Below are positions 43,601-49,679 of a stretch of 58,904 nt of DNA, in pieces. The position numbers and the translations under genes are program-made. The number at the start of each line of letters is the position of its first letter. The first letter of the stretch is position 1. Location of the stretch: NCBI GenBank assembly GCA_963976395.1, contig CAXBLG010000014.1:1-58904 (forward strand), read 5' to 3'. Source of the stretch: UBA11612 sp963976395. GTDB lineage: Bacteria > Pseudomonadota > Alphaproteobacteria > Rhodospirillales > Rhodospirillaceae. The notes below the pieces were generated by a model. It ran no database searches, was not told the origin of the DNA, and saw only the letters and a program-made list of their open reading frames with translations.

Positions 43601-44518
43601 CGCGAATTCGGGCGGGATGTCGTGGCCGCCTACATGGACCATGTGCAGGACCACGCCGAGGAAGCCGTGCGCCGGGTCATCGGCAAGCTGAAATCCGGCA
43701 GCTTCGTTTGTCCCATGGATGACGGCGGTGAGGTACGCGTGAGCGTTACCGTCGATGCAAAGACGCGCAGCGCCGTGATTGATTTCACCGGCACGTCCGC
43801 GCAGCGGCCCAACAACTTCAACGCCCCCAGCGCCGTGTGCCGCGCCGCTGTATTGTATGTGTTCAGAACTTTGGTGGCCGACGACATTCCCATGAACGAG
43901 GGCGTGCTGCGTCCGCTCACCCTCAACATCCCCGAAGGCTCGATGCTGAATCCGAAATTTCCCGCCGCCGTGGTTGCGGGCAATGTGGAAACCTCGCAGA
44001 TCATTTGCGATTGTTTGTACGGTGCGCTCGGCGTACTCGCCGCCTCGCAAGGCACCATGAACAACTTCACCTTCGGCAACGCACGCCACCAATACTACGA
44101 AACCATCTGCGGCGGCGCGGGCGCGGGCGAAAGCTTCAACGGCGCAAGCGCGGTGCAAACCCACATGACCAACTCGCGCCTGACCGACCCCGAAGTGTTG
44201 GAGTGGCGCTACCCGGTCATGGTCGAGGATTTTTCCATCCGCGCGAACTCCGGCGGCGTGGGTAAACACAAAGGCGGCGACGGCGTGGTACGTACCATAA
44301 AATTCCTTGAGCCCATGACCGCAGCGATATTGTCCGGGCGGCGCAGCACGACTCCCTTCGGTTTGCTCGGCGGCGAGAACGGCCAGCCCGGCGAAACCGT
44401 CCTCACCCGCGCGGACGGAAGCACGCACCCCCTCGCCTCCACCGAGGAAGTGTCCGTCGCGCCCGGCGATACCCTGACCATCCGCACCCCCGGCGGCGGC
44501 GGTTTCGGCAAGGCTTAA
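40670..44518 (+). CDS. Fused 5-oxoprolinase / hydantoinase A-B protein with repeat-derived inserts
   Basis: A single polypeptide of 1282 residues joining HyuA-like and HyuB-like halves, as in eukaryotic 5-oxoprolinase, an ATP-dependent lactam hydrolase acting on 5-oxoproline in glutathione turnover or on hydantoins. HyuA features include FWIDRGGTFTDIV, MGTTVATNALLERKG, SGPAGGVVGAAETA, GFDMGGTSTDV and FGGAGGQHACLVADALG. HyuB begins near residue 768 with LIEIFNNLFMSIAEQMGAVL and carries SVNIKERLDFSCAVF, NNPYNGGTHLPDITVV, SRGHHADIGG and a final GGGGFGKA. Three inserts absent from the family (residues about 60-80, 634-663, 738-767) are encoded by palindromic DNA elements. The last lies at the HyuA/HyuB junction. 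The frame is unbroken. ATG 40670 is preferred over TTG 40658, which overlaps the nuclease stop; the ribosome site is weak. Confidence 0.92.
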   Translation: MPWHFWIDRGGTFTDIVARTPAGALITRKLLSENPGQYDDAAVAGMREILAEHGELDDLENRNEKPLESRLRGNDGGGDVAPFPAHKIAAIKMGTTVATNALLERKGAATVFAVTQGFADVLRIGTQNRPRLFDLNIQLPEMLYAAVVEIPERVAATGEVLRALDEPLTRARLTEAFNTGARSLAVALMHGYRFGAHERRVAEIARHIGFTHISASHITSPLMKLVGRGDTTVADAYLSPLLRRYVDQVSEKTNHARLLFMQSNGGLADAHHFQGKDAVLSGPAGGVVGAAETARAAGFARIIGFDMGGTSTDVCHINAEHGEAYERGTNNVVAGVRIRAPMMQIHTVASGGGSILSFDGLRFKAGPASAGANPGPACYGRGGPLTVTDANVLLGKIQAAHFPAVFGDSGHEKLNAAIVREKFETLAQQVSAATGQARTPEDLAEGFLALAIDSMARAIRTISVQRGYDVTKYTLACFGGAGGQHACLVADALGMTTVFIHPLAGVLSAYGIGLAKLRAVKERTVEAPLTDAGMSEIAAALNALCDEARETLVQQGVDAAHMTLKRRVHLKYKGTDTALEVEFADARAMQAAFAHMHKAHFGFVMEGRALICQSATAEAVSDGESLAVDTHSSRHSRLHVGNPDSHALSAQSSLESRDKLGNDQEKETPESVAMISGGKKHNAPLHPRAALKPGAVVIGPALITEDLATTVVEVGWRAEVNADGGLVLSRTEPKSSTRHPRTLSGDPESQTPSELSALDSRDKLGNDDNTNSIPADPLLIEIFNNLFMSIAEQMGAVLQNTSQSVNIKERLDFSCAVFARDGALVANAPHMPVHLGSMGESVRAVLAKHPQMNPGDVFVLNNPYNGGTHLPDITVVSPVFLEGETAPLFFTASRGHHADIGGRTPGSMPPTSTTVEEEGALLDSLLMVRGGVFQEPEIRAALTAGPYPARNPDMNLADLRAQAAANAKGAAELARMVREFGRDVVAAYMDHVQDHAEEAVRRVIGKLKSGSFVCPMDDGGEVRVSVTVDAKTRSAVIDFTGTSAQRPNNFNAPSAVCRAAVLYVFRTLVADDIPMNEGVLRPLTLNIPEGSMLNPKFPAAVVAGNVETSQIICDCLYGALGVLAASQGTMNNFTFGNARHQYYETICGGAGAGESFNGASAVQTHMTNSRLTDPEVLEWRYPVMVEDFSIRANSGGVGKHKGGDGVVRTIKFLEPMTAAILSGRRSTTPFGLLGGENGQPGETVLTRADGSTHPLASTEEVSVAPGDTLTIRTPGGGGFGKA
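40868..40894 (+). repeat. Palindromic element A, in-frame in 5-oxoprolinase
   Basis: A single copy in forward orientation: CTGGAG, stem TCCCGC-TTGC-GCGGGA, ATGAC. It is read as L-E-S-R-L-R-G-N-D (residues 67-75). The insert lies between AEHGELDD and the conserved KIAAIKMGTT. Confidence 0.85.
42570..42658 (+). repeat. Palindromic doublet B-C, 89 bp, in-frame
   Basis: Two inverted element copies facing each other, 89 bp from GTCATTCC to GAATGAC. The left one has a 9-bp stem ATTCCCGAC / GTCGGGAAT, the right one a 7-bp stem TCCCGAG / CTCGGGA. They are joined by a spacer of about 30 nt. With the preceding base it encodes residues 634-663, ending SRDKLGND, without a stop. Confidence 0.9.
42882..42970 (+). 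repeat. Palindromic doublet D-E, 89 bp, in-frame
   Basis: Same length, orientation and frame as the B-C doublet. The left stem is ATCCCCGGAC / GTCCGGGGAT (10 bp, TTT loop), the right stem ATTCCCGAG / CTCGGGAAT (9 bp). It encodes residues 738-767, also ending SRDKLGND, at the HyuA/HyuB junction. Confidence 0.9.
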
Positions 44519-44524
44519 CGCGTT

Positions 44525-44797
44525 CTATTTCGTAATGGGATAGTCGCGCTCCGGATCAATCCCGGCCTCGGCCAGAAATGTTTTCACATGGCGGACGTCG
44601 TCGGGCGAGAGGCTGTGTGACGCATGAGAAAATTCGGCAAAGAGGCCGTTCAGGCGCACGGCCCAGCGTCCGCCGTGGCGATCCTCGGTGTCGCCGCCTA
44701 ATTCTTCAAACACGGTCTTCACCGCCTTGGCCGCGATGTTGGCGCTCACCGGGTGAGCAAAAAGCGCATGCAGAGTTTTACGGTGCTTGTGATTCAT
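44525..44797 (-). CDS. HicA-like small protein, no antitoxin partner
   Basis: A protein of 90 residues resembling the stand-alone HicA-family proteins that begin MNxKHRKTLxAIFAxPV. It shows HKHRKTLHALFAHPVSANI, RHGGRWAVRLNGLFAEF, and a late histidine-containing SHASHSLSP and DVRHVKTFLAEAGI. HicA toxins are small mRNA interferases with a catalytic histidine in a dsRBD-like fold. No HicB gene is beside it, and the C-terminal half differs from classical HicA, so it may not be a toxin. AGGA precedes the ATG. It converges with the 5-oxoprolinase gene, 6 nt away. Confidence 0.65.
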   Translation of the reverse strand: MNHKHRKTLHALFAHPVSANIAAKAVKTVFEELGGDTEDRHGGRWAVRLNGLFAEFSHASHSLSPDDVRHVKTFLAEAGIDPERDYPITK

Positions 44798-45437
44798 GAC
44801 TCGTCCTTAAGGGTTATGATTTTGTGAGCCGCAATGGTCGGTCCCTAGCCTTCGCTTTCAGAAAAGACGGCGGCGTTGACCCGTATGTTTTTTGTAGCGC
44901 GCTCTTGGCGTTCGCTATTTGACCGCCATCAATAAACCCATCGTTTTGACGCGGGCTTGCCGCTCCCATCCCGGCGCCGATCCGGCCGCTGCGGTTTCGG
45001 CGCCGCCCTCCTCGAAGCGCACGACTCCAACTCCGTCTGCCCGGCCCCGCTCGCCCGACCCCGCTTACCCCAATCCGGTTATCCCGATCCTCGTCGTACA
45101 GTCGGGTTATCCCGACTCGCGCCCTACAGACCGGCTCTCTCGACTCCGCTTACCCGAATCCGATCATCCCAAAATCCATCCGCACCCGCCGACTCACCCC
45201 GGTGCCTCCCCCCTCCCTTTTTAAAGGTACCAGGTGCTTTTATTTGAAAGGGACTGCGAGGCCAGGATTTTTGACATACGTACAAAATGCACGTTTTCGA
45301 CGCTAAAACCGCGTTGGAAGCGCACAAAACCCATGAAGTGTAAGCGCAAAACCGTGTGGCGAGCGCGCAAGCGGTGCGGTAAAGCTATGTTTACAGCGTC
45401 TATTTCGCCCGTTTCAGGGCCCAAACCCGGACTTTGA
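44798..45437. other. 640-nt non-coding region, C-rich repeats then AT-rich part
   Basis: The region has two parts. About 44930-45225 is extremely C-rich on the plus strand and contains the tandem repeat listed next. About 45225-45437 is a different sequence (GGTACCAGGTGC, then a stretch with many AAAAC motifs). Open frames in both are unsupported: no ribosome sites, no family match, and the 28-nt repeat period breaks codon phase. It may be a remnant of an acquired segment. Confidence 0.5.
45021..45165 (+). repeat. Degenerate 28-nt tandem repeat, about five units
   Basis: GGTTATCCCGA occurs at 45077 and 45105 and TACAG at 45097 and 45125, each 28 nt apart. Units around 45021, 45049 and 45133 are diverged copies sharing CCCGACYCCGC and YTTACCC blocks. 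A 6-bp stem GTCGGG-TTAT-CCCGAC sits at 45101-45116. Confidence 0.55.
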
Positions 45438-46574
45438 GTGACTCTTTCCGCCCCAACCACCGCCACCCCGCGCCAAGACGGCTTCTATTTGCCCGCCGAC
45501 GAGAGCCGTTTGGGCCGCATTTGGCTGCCCTGGCCGCGCGAGACCCAGGCAAATCTGCGCCAAACCATCGCCGAAATCGCGCATATCGTCACCGAAGTCG
45601 CCCCCGTGACCGTCATCGCCGCGCCCGGGGACGAGCAGGAAGCGCGCAAATTATGCCGCCGGGCCGCGGAAATCGAGACTTTGGACCACCAAACCCTGCG
45701 TTTGCGCGACACCGGACCCGCCTTTCTGATCGACGGCAAGGGCGGCTCGGCCGCCGTCGACTGGCGCTTTAACGGCTGGGGCGGACGCGGCGCGCACGGC
45801 AAAGCCGATATCGAACTCGCCCATGCCCTGCTGGGATTCTCCGAGGTGCGCCGCTTTCGCGCGCCGCTCACCGTTGAAAACAGCGCCTTTTGCGGCGACG
45901 GCCACGACACCCTCATCGCCCTCGCGCCCGCCGTGTTCGACGAAAACCGCAATGCCCATGTCACCCGCATGGAAGCCTTTTCTATTTTTATGTACTGGCT
46001 CGGCGTGACCCGCGTGATCTGGCTGGAAGACGCCCATCCCGCCGACGAGTTGCAGTGTGATGTGCGCGCACTCGCCGCGTTTATCGCGCCGGGGGTTGTC
46101 GCCGTCAGCGCCGCGCATCCCGATCACCCGCACGGCGACGTGCTGCGCAAAACCACAGAGCGTCTTACAAAAGCCCGTCATGCGCGCGGAGAAACGCCGC
46201 GCCTTGTCACCTTGCCCACGCCGCCGCCGTTGCAAACGAAAGGCGCCGCGCCGCTCTCGTACACAAGCTTTGTGCCCGTCAACGGCACGGTGCTGGTTCC
46301 TGCGTATGACGCGCCCGCCGATGCGCGCGCCGCCGACATCATTGCCAATGCGTTTGAAACCCATCCGGTGATTTCAGTTCCCGCCCGCGCGCTGGCCGAA
46401 GCAGGCGTGAGTTTATCGAGTTTGATTTTGCCGCATCACGCGCGGCTTTTGGAACGTGATCGCGCCACCGTGTTGCCGCGCTCGGCCTGGGGTCAAGCGC
46501 CGCCCGATGTAGACGCGCTTTTGCAAAAGTATATCGACATGGCGGAGGAACAGGGGGACGAGGCCGACAGTTAG
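45438..46574 (+). CDS. Agmatine deiminase/PAD-family protein, probable pseudoenzyme
   Basis: A protein of 378 residues that aligns along its length with agmatine deiminase (agmatine to N-carbamoylputrescine): LPADESRLGRIWLPWP, LRDTGPAFLID, WRFNGWGG, a VENSAFCGDG strand, ENRN, LGVTRVIWL, IAPGVVAV, SYTSFVPVNGTVLVPAY and a terminal block. In the catalytic positions the family GGSIHVDG is NSAFCGDG, the His of DGHVD is Asp208, the following substrate Asp is Arg210, and the nucleophilic Cys of NIHCIT is Ser328. Arg and Asp of RDTGP remain. It is thus unlikely to be an active deiminase. GTG 45438 is the only suitable start and lacks a clear ribosome site. It converges with a PotD-like gene. Confidence 0.75.
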   Translation: MTLSAPTTATPRQDGFYLPADESRLGRIWLPWPRETQANLRQTIAEIAHIVTEVAPVTVIAAPGDEQEARKLCRRAAEIETLDHQTLRLRDTGPAFLIDGKGGSAAVDWRFNGWGGRGAHGKADIELAHALLGFSEVRRFRAPLTVENSAFCGDGHDTLIALAPAVFDENRNAHVTRMEAFSIFMYWLGVTRVIWLEDAHPADELQCDVRALAAFIAPGVVAVSAAHPDHPHGDVLRKTTERLTKARHARGETPRLVTLPTPPPLQTKGAAPLSYTSFVPVNGTVLVPAYDAPADARAADIIANAFETHPVISVPARALAEAGVSLSSLILPHHARLLERDRATVLPRSAWGQAPPDVDALLQKYIDMAEEQGDEADS

Positions 46575-46584
46575 ACGGCCGGCG

Positions 46585-47835
46585 CTATTTTACCGCAGGC
46601 CGTTGTTGCTGCGGCGTGCCGATAAGTTGCCAGAACTTTTTGCGCAGTGACGCACCCTCGGCACTGGGCGCCATCTCCGGCACGATGCGGGGAAGCTGAT
46701 CGATCGCCGGGTTTAGAGCCGGATCGTTTTTGATTTCCGGTTTAATGTATAGCGCTGCATCCTGCACCGCGCTGATGAAACCGGTCGCATTGGTAATACG
46801 CGCGCCTACTTCGGGGCGCATCAGGTAATCCAATAGTTTCACAGCATAATCCGGGTGTGCCGCGCTCGCCGGGATCGCGCCCACCGCATGCCACAGCACC
46901 GCGCCTTCGGTCGGAATCGCATAGCCAATATCCCGCGCCGCGCCCAGGGTCCGGCTCTTGGCGGCGGCCTGATAGGCATCGCCTGACGCCGCCATCGCAA
47001 AACACACATCGCCGCGCGCAAGACCGTCCACCACATCCGGCGTCGAGAATTTTCCGATCGAGGACCGCACACCTTCCCACAACCGTGCGGCGGAATCGGT
47101 ATCTTCCACCGTCGCGGAATCATGTGGTCGATTCAAATAAGCAAGAGCGATGGAGAACACGCCCCCCGGTGCATCCACCACCTGGATGCCGCAATCAGCC
47201 AGCGCCTTCGCCGAACTTGGATCAAACAACAACGACCATGAGTCGACGTCCGTATCCGCACCCAGCCGCTCGGCGATCTTGATACGATCAAAGGCAAGGC
47301 CAACCGTGCCCCACACGATGGGCAACGCGTGTGCGTTGGTTGCGTCATATACACCCGCACGTTTAAGCACCGCCGGATCAAGACCCTCCGCGCGCGGGAG
47401 TTGATCTGTGGGCAGCGTCTGAAGAAGCTCGCGCTCGATCATGCTCGGCACACCCATGCCCGACGCAATGACCAAATCGTAGTTCAACCGGTCCCCGTCC
47501 ATGATCGTCGTAAGATCTTCGAAGGTGTTATATCGGTCGACCGAAAGGTTGAGGCCACTGTCGACTTCAAAAGCCGACAGCACATCCGGTCCGAGCACAT
47601 CGCGCCACAGCAAAATGCGCATCTGGTTCGACGCCACCGGCCCCGGATCAACGATCGCTGGGCGTTCCTCAACCGCAACAGATTCTGGCAACGGCGTTGG
47701 TACCGGCGCGATCACCAAGTAGGCGGTCCAAGCCAAGACAAGGGCCACGCTCAGCACGACCGCCAGCGGCATAGAACGCAGCCGCCGGGACAACGACGTC
47801 GGTACAGGCAACTTTGGGGTTTCAGGGTCGGTCAT
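46585..47835 (-). CDS. Spermidine/putrescine-binding (PotD/PotF)-like protein with membrane anchor
   Basis: A protein of 416 residues. After a 25-residue cytosolic stretch, one hydrophobic helix (LAVVLSVALVLAWTAYLVIA) either anchors it or acts as a long signal. The body is a type II solute-binding fold: MRILLWRDVLGPDVLSAFEV, YDLVIASGMGVPSMIERELL, PIVWGTVGLAFDR, CFAMAASGDAY, YAIPTEGAVLWHAVGAIP and DYAVKLLDYLMRPEVGARIT, the last being typical for polyamine-binding proteins. No permease or ATPase gene is adjacent, so it may work with a remote transporter or as a sensor. Its facing neighbour is the agmatine-deiminase-like gene, a polyamine theme. Confidence 0.82.
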   Translation of the reverse strand: MTDPETPKLPVPTSLSRRLRSMPLAVVLSVALVLAWTAYLVIAPVPTPLPESVAVEERPAIVDPGPVASNQMRILLWRDVLGPDVLSAFEVDSGLNLSVDRYNTFEDLTTIMDGDRLNYDLVIASGMGVPSMIERELLQTLPTDQLPRAEGLDPAVLKRAGVYDATNAHALPIVWGTVGLAFDRIKIAERLGADTDVDSWSLLFDPSSAKALADCGIQVVDAPGGVFSIALAYLNRPHDSATVEDTDSAARLWEGVRSSIGKFSTPDVVDGLARGDVCFAMAASGDAYQAAAKSRTLGAARDIGYAIPTEGAVLWHAVGAIPASAAHPDYAVKLLDYLMRPEVGARITNATGFISAVQDAALYIKPEIKNDPALNPAIDQLPRIVPEMAPSAEGASLRKKFWQLIGTPQQQRPAVK

Positions 47836-47892
47836 GCTGGTCCCGTTATTCCCGCTTTAGGCCGTTCGCCGCAAGGAAAGAAACGTGACAGG

Positions 47893-47917
47893 GCTGTCAG
47901 AGCCTTGCTCTGACAGC
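47893..47917. promoter_or_regulatory. Perfect 11-bp inverted repeat in divergent spacer
   Basis: GCTGTCAGAGC-CTT-GCTCTGACAGC lies between the divergent PotD-like and FolM-like genes, 41 nt before the latter's start. There is no U-tract on either strand, so an operator or 5'-UTR hairpin is more likely than a terminator. Confidence 0.45.
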
Positions 47918-47957
47918 GGTCCACGGCTAGGTAAGGTGCCCTGCAACGGAGACACAT

Positions 47958-48743
47958 TTGACCGATACCTTTACCAGCGATGTGAGCCATAAAACGGCGC
48001 TGATCACCGGCGCCGGACGCCGCATTGGCCGGGCTTTAGCCGAAAGTCTGGGCGCCGCAGGCTGGGCCGTTGCGATACATTATAACGGCTCGAAGTCAGA
48101 CGCCGAGGACGCCGCCGCTACGATTACAGCCAATGGTGGCCGCGCCGCCGCCTTGAGGGCCGACCTTGCCGACCCGGACGCCCTTCCAAAACTTGTCGCG
48201 CGAGCAGTAGAGGCGTTCGGGCCCATCGGTTGTTTGATCAACAACGCATCTATCTTCGAGCGCGACGATATCGCAACCGCCACGGCAAACTCGTGGGATG
48301 CGCATATGAACGTCAATCTCCGCGCGCCCTTTTTGCTGTCCCAGGCCTTCGCCAATCAGCTACCGGGCGATGCGCGCGGGGCGATCATCAATATTGTGGA
48401 CGAACGGGTGTGGCACCTTACACCGCACTTTACCTCGTACACCGTCAGCAAGGCCGGACTTTGGGCGCTGACGCAAACCATGGCGATGGCTCTAGCTCCG
48501 CGCATACGGGTCAATGCGATCGGCCCGGGGCCTACCCTGCCCAGCACCCGCCAAAGCCAAGCTCAGTTTGACGCTCAGTGCGAATCCATGCCCCTTCAAC
48601 GCGGCACGAACCCTGGTGAAATTTGCACTGCAGCGCAGTTCATTCTTTCCGCAGCGGCCATGACTGGCCAGATGATCGCCCTGGATGGTGGGCAACATCT
48701 GGGCTGGGGCCAAGCGTCCAACACCTTTAATCCCGACGAGTAA
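47958..48743 (+). CDS. folM: SDR-family oxidoreductase, FolM-like pteridine reductase
   Basis: A short-chain dehydrogenase of 261 residues. The cofactor motif is TGAGRRIGRAL, where the arginine pair after TGA is typical of pteridine reductases (TGxRRxG), then NNAS, catalytic Ser region NIVDERVW and the YxxxK motif YTVSKAGL. FolM-type enzymes reduce dihydropterins and dihydrofolate with NADPH. Its position 25 nt before folB supports a folate/pterin role. Translation starts at TTG 47958 with GGAG 7 nt upstream; there is no ATG near. The first catalytic serine is replaced by Asp in DERVW, as seen in several FolM proteins. Assignment as FolM is likely but not certain. Confidence 0.8.
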   Translation: MTDTFTSDVSHKTALITGAGRRIGRALAESLGAAGWAVAIHYNGSKSDAEDAAATITANGGRAAALRADLADPDALPKLVARAVEAFGPIGCLINNASIFERDDIATATANSWDAHMNVNLRAPFLLSQAFANQLPGDARGAIINIVDERVWHLTPHFTSYTVSKAGLWALTQTMAMALAPRIRVNAIGPGPTLPSTRQSQAQFDAQCESMPLQRGTNPGEICTAAQFILSAAAMTGQMIALDGGQHLGWGQASNTFNPDE

Positions 48744-48768
48744 ATCTCGAAGGAAAGGATACGGATAC

Positions 48769-49194
48769 ATGACTAAGCCTGTTATCGAACCGCTGAAGAT
48801 TGCCGATGCCGCCGCAGGTTTACGGCACGTGTTCGTCCGCGATCTGGTACTGCCTTGCAATATTGGCGTTCACCTCCACGAGAAGGGCCAACCGCAGCGC
48901 GTACGTATCAACCTTGATCTCGGCGTGTGGGAAGGCGACGGCCAGCATGGAGACCGCCTGGAAAACGTTGTTTGCTATGAGGACATTGTAACCCGCATCC
49001 GCGCGGTGACGGCCGACGGGCATGTAAATTTAGCGGAGACCTTGGCCGAACGCATTGCCTCTCTATGCCTACAGGATCCGACCTGCCTCTCCGCCCGGGT
49101 TCGGGTCGAAAAACTGGACGTATTCGAGGATGCGAGCAGCGTCGGCGTTGAAATTGAGCGGTTTGCCAGGAGCCAACCCCGTTCTAGAGGATAG
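48769..49194 (+). CDS. folB: Dihydroneopterin aldolase
   Basis: Cleaves 7,8-dihydroneopterin to 6-hydroxymethyl-dihydropterin and glycolaldehyde in folate synthesis. The 141-residue product has a short N-terminal extension, then VFVRDLVLPCNIGVHLHEKG, a conserved CYEDIVTRI with the substrate-facing Tyr, NLAETLAERIASLCL and RVEKLDVFEDASSVGVEIER, where Lys in VEKLD is the catalytic residue. AAGGAAAGGA lies upstream of ATG 48769. It is downstream of the pteridine reductase gene in one operon. Confidence 0.9.
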   Translation: MTKPVIEPLKIADAAAGLRHVFVRDLVLPCNIGVHLHEKGQPQRVRINLDLGVWEGDGQHGDRLENVVCYEDIVTRIRAVTADGHVNLAETLAERIASLCLQDPTCLSARVRVEKLDVFEDASSVGVEIERFARSQPRSRG

Positions 49195-49434
49195 AAATTA
49201 CAACCAACCGCCCGACTTCCCACTGCCCCAAATCTGGGCTTGGGCACAAAAATGTCATAATTTCCGCCGCACGAATCGTACCCGATGAAGATATCGGACT
49301 TCTGTCAAGCGAAGTTGTTCACAAGGACGATATTCTTTGGGGCCCTGTAGCAATAACGGCATGTAACAGCCCGCCGACCCCTCTAAAGAATCCGTTGGTG
49401 CAATAATTTATATTTAAAACAGCAGGTTAGAAAT

Positions 49435-49455
49435 TATGCCCAGAAATTGGGCATA
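49435..49455. other. 8-bp hairpin upstream of uvrC
   Basis: TATGCCCA-GAAAT-TGGGCATA is a perfect stem. It is followed by AGAGGAGAA, a ribosome-site-like run without a start codon close by. It could be part of an RNA leader or operator. Confidence 0.4.
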
Positions 49456-49515
49456 TAGAGGAGAACCTAAGAGGCAAGCCACGAGTTACATCCTGCTGCC
49501 ACCTTACCAACAGAG

Positions 49516-49524
49516 TTATCCACA
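49516..49524 (+). promoter_or_regulatory. Consensus DnaA box
   Basis: TTATCCACA matches the consensus DnaA binding site exactly. Near-matches on the other strand occur at 49530-49538 (ATATCCACG) and 49715-49723 (TTATCCACG). This may be regulatory rather than an origin. Confidence 0.45.
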
Positions 49525-49679
49525 AGATTCGTGGATATCAGTTGCCGACTCGGCCAGCTGTCGTCATGACAGCAATATTTCGGGGGTGTGACAGCGCCAT
49601 TACCAAGAGGCTGGCTGCCGTTTTTCTAGGGTTAAAGCCCGCGCGTTGACGACAGATTTCGAAGGGCTCACATAAAGGT

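Larger units (their letters stand above)
49195..49679. other. 485-nt intergenic region between folB and uvrC
   Basis: No gene is supportable here. It contains an AT-rich stretch near 49400-49440, an 8-bp hairpin at 49435-49455, a consensus DnaA box at 49516-49524 with a near-match in the opposite orientation at 49530-49538, and a 6-bp stem GCTGTC-GTCAT-GACAGC at 49557-49573. It should hold the uvrC promoter. A small RNA or replication-related site is possible. Confidence 0.55.

Noticed and set aside
40670..44518. Two separate genes hyuA and hyuB with the junction as a frameshift
   Set aside because: The frame is continuous across the junction and the linking residues are encoded by the D-E palindromic doublet, so a single fused protein is the simplest reading.
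44919..45224. Open frame of about 100 codons in the C-rich region
   Set aside because: Pro/Arg-rich low-complexity product, no ribosome site, and the 28-nt repeat inside breaks codon phase.
45221..45466. Open frames on both strands between the C-rich repeat and the deiminase-like gene
   Set aside because: No ribosome site, no recognised family, and each strand offers an equally good frame. Likely non-coding.
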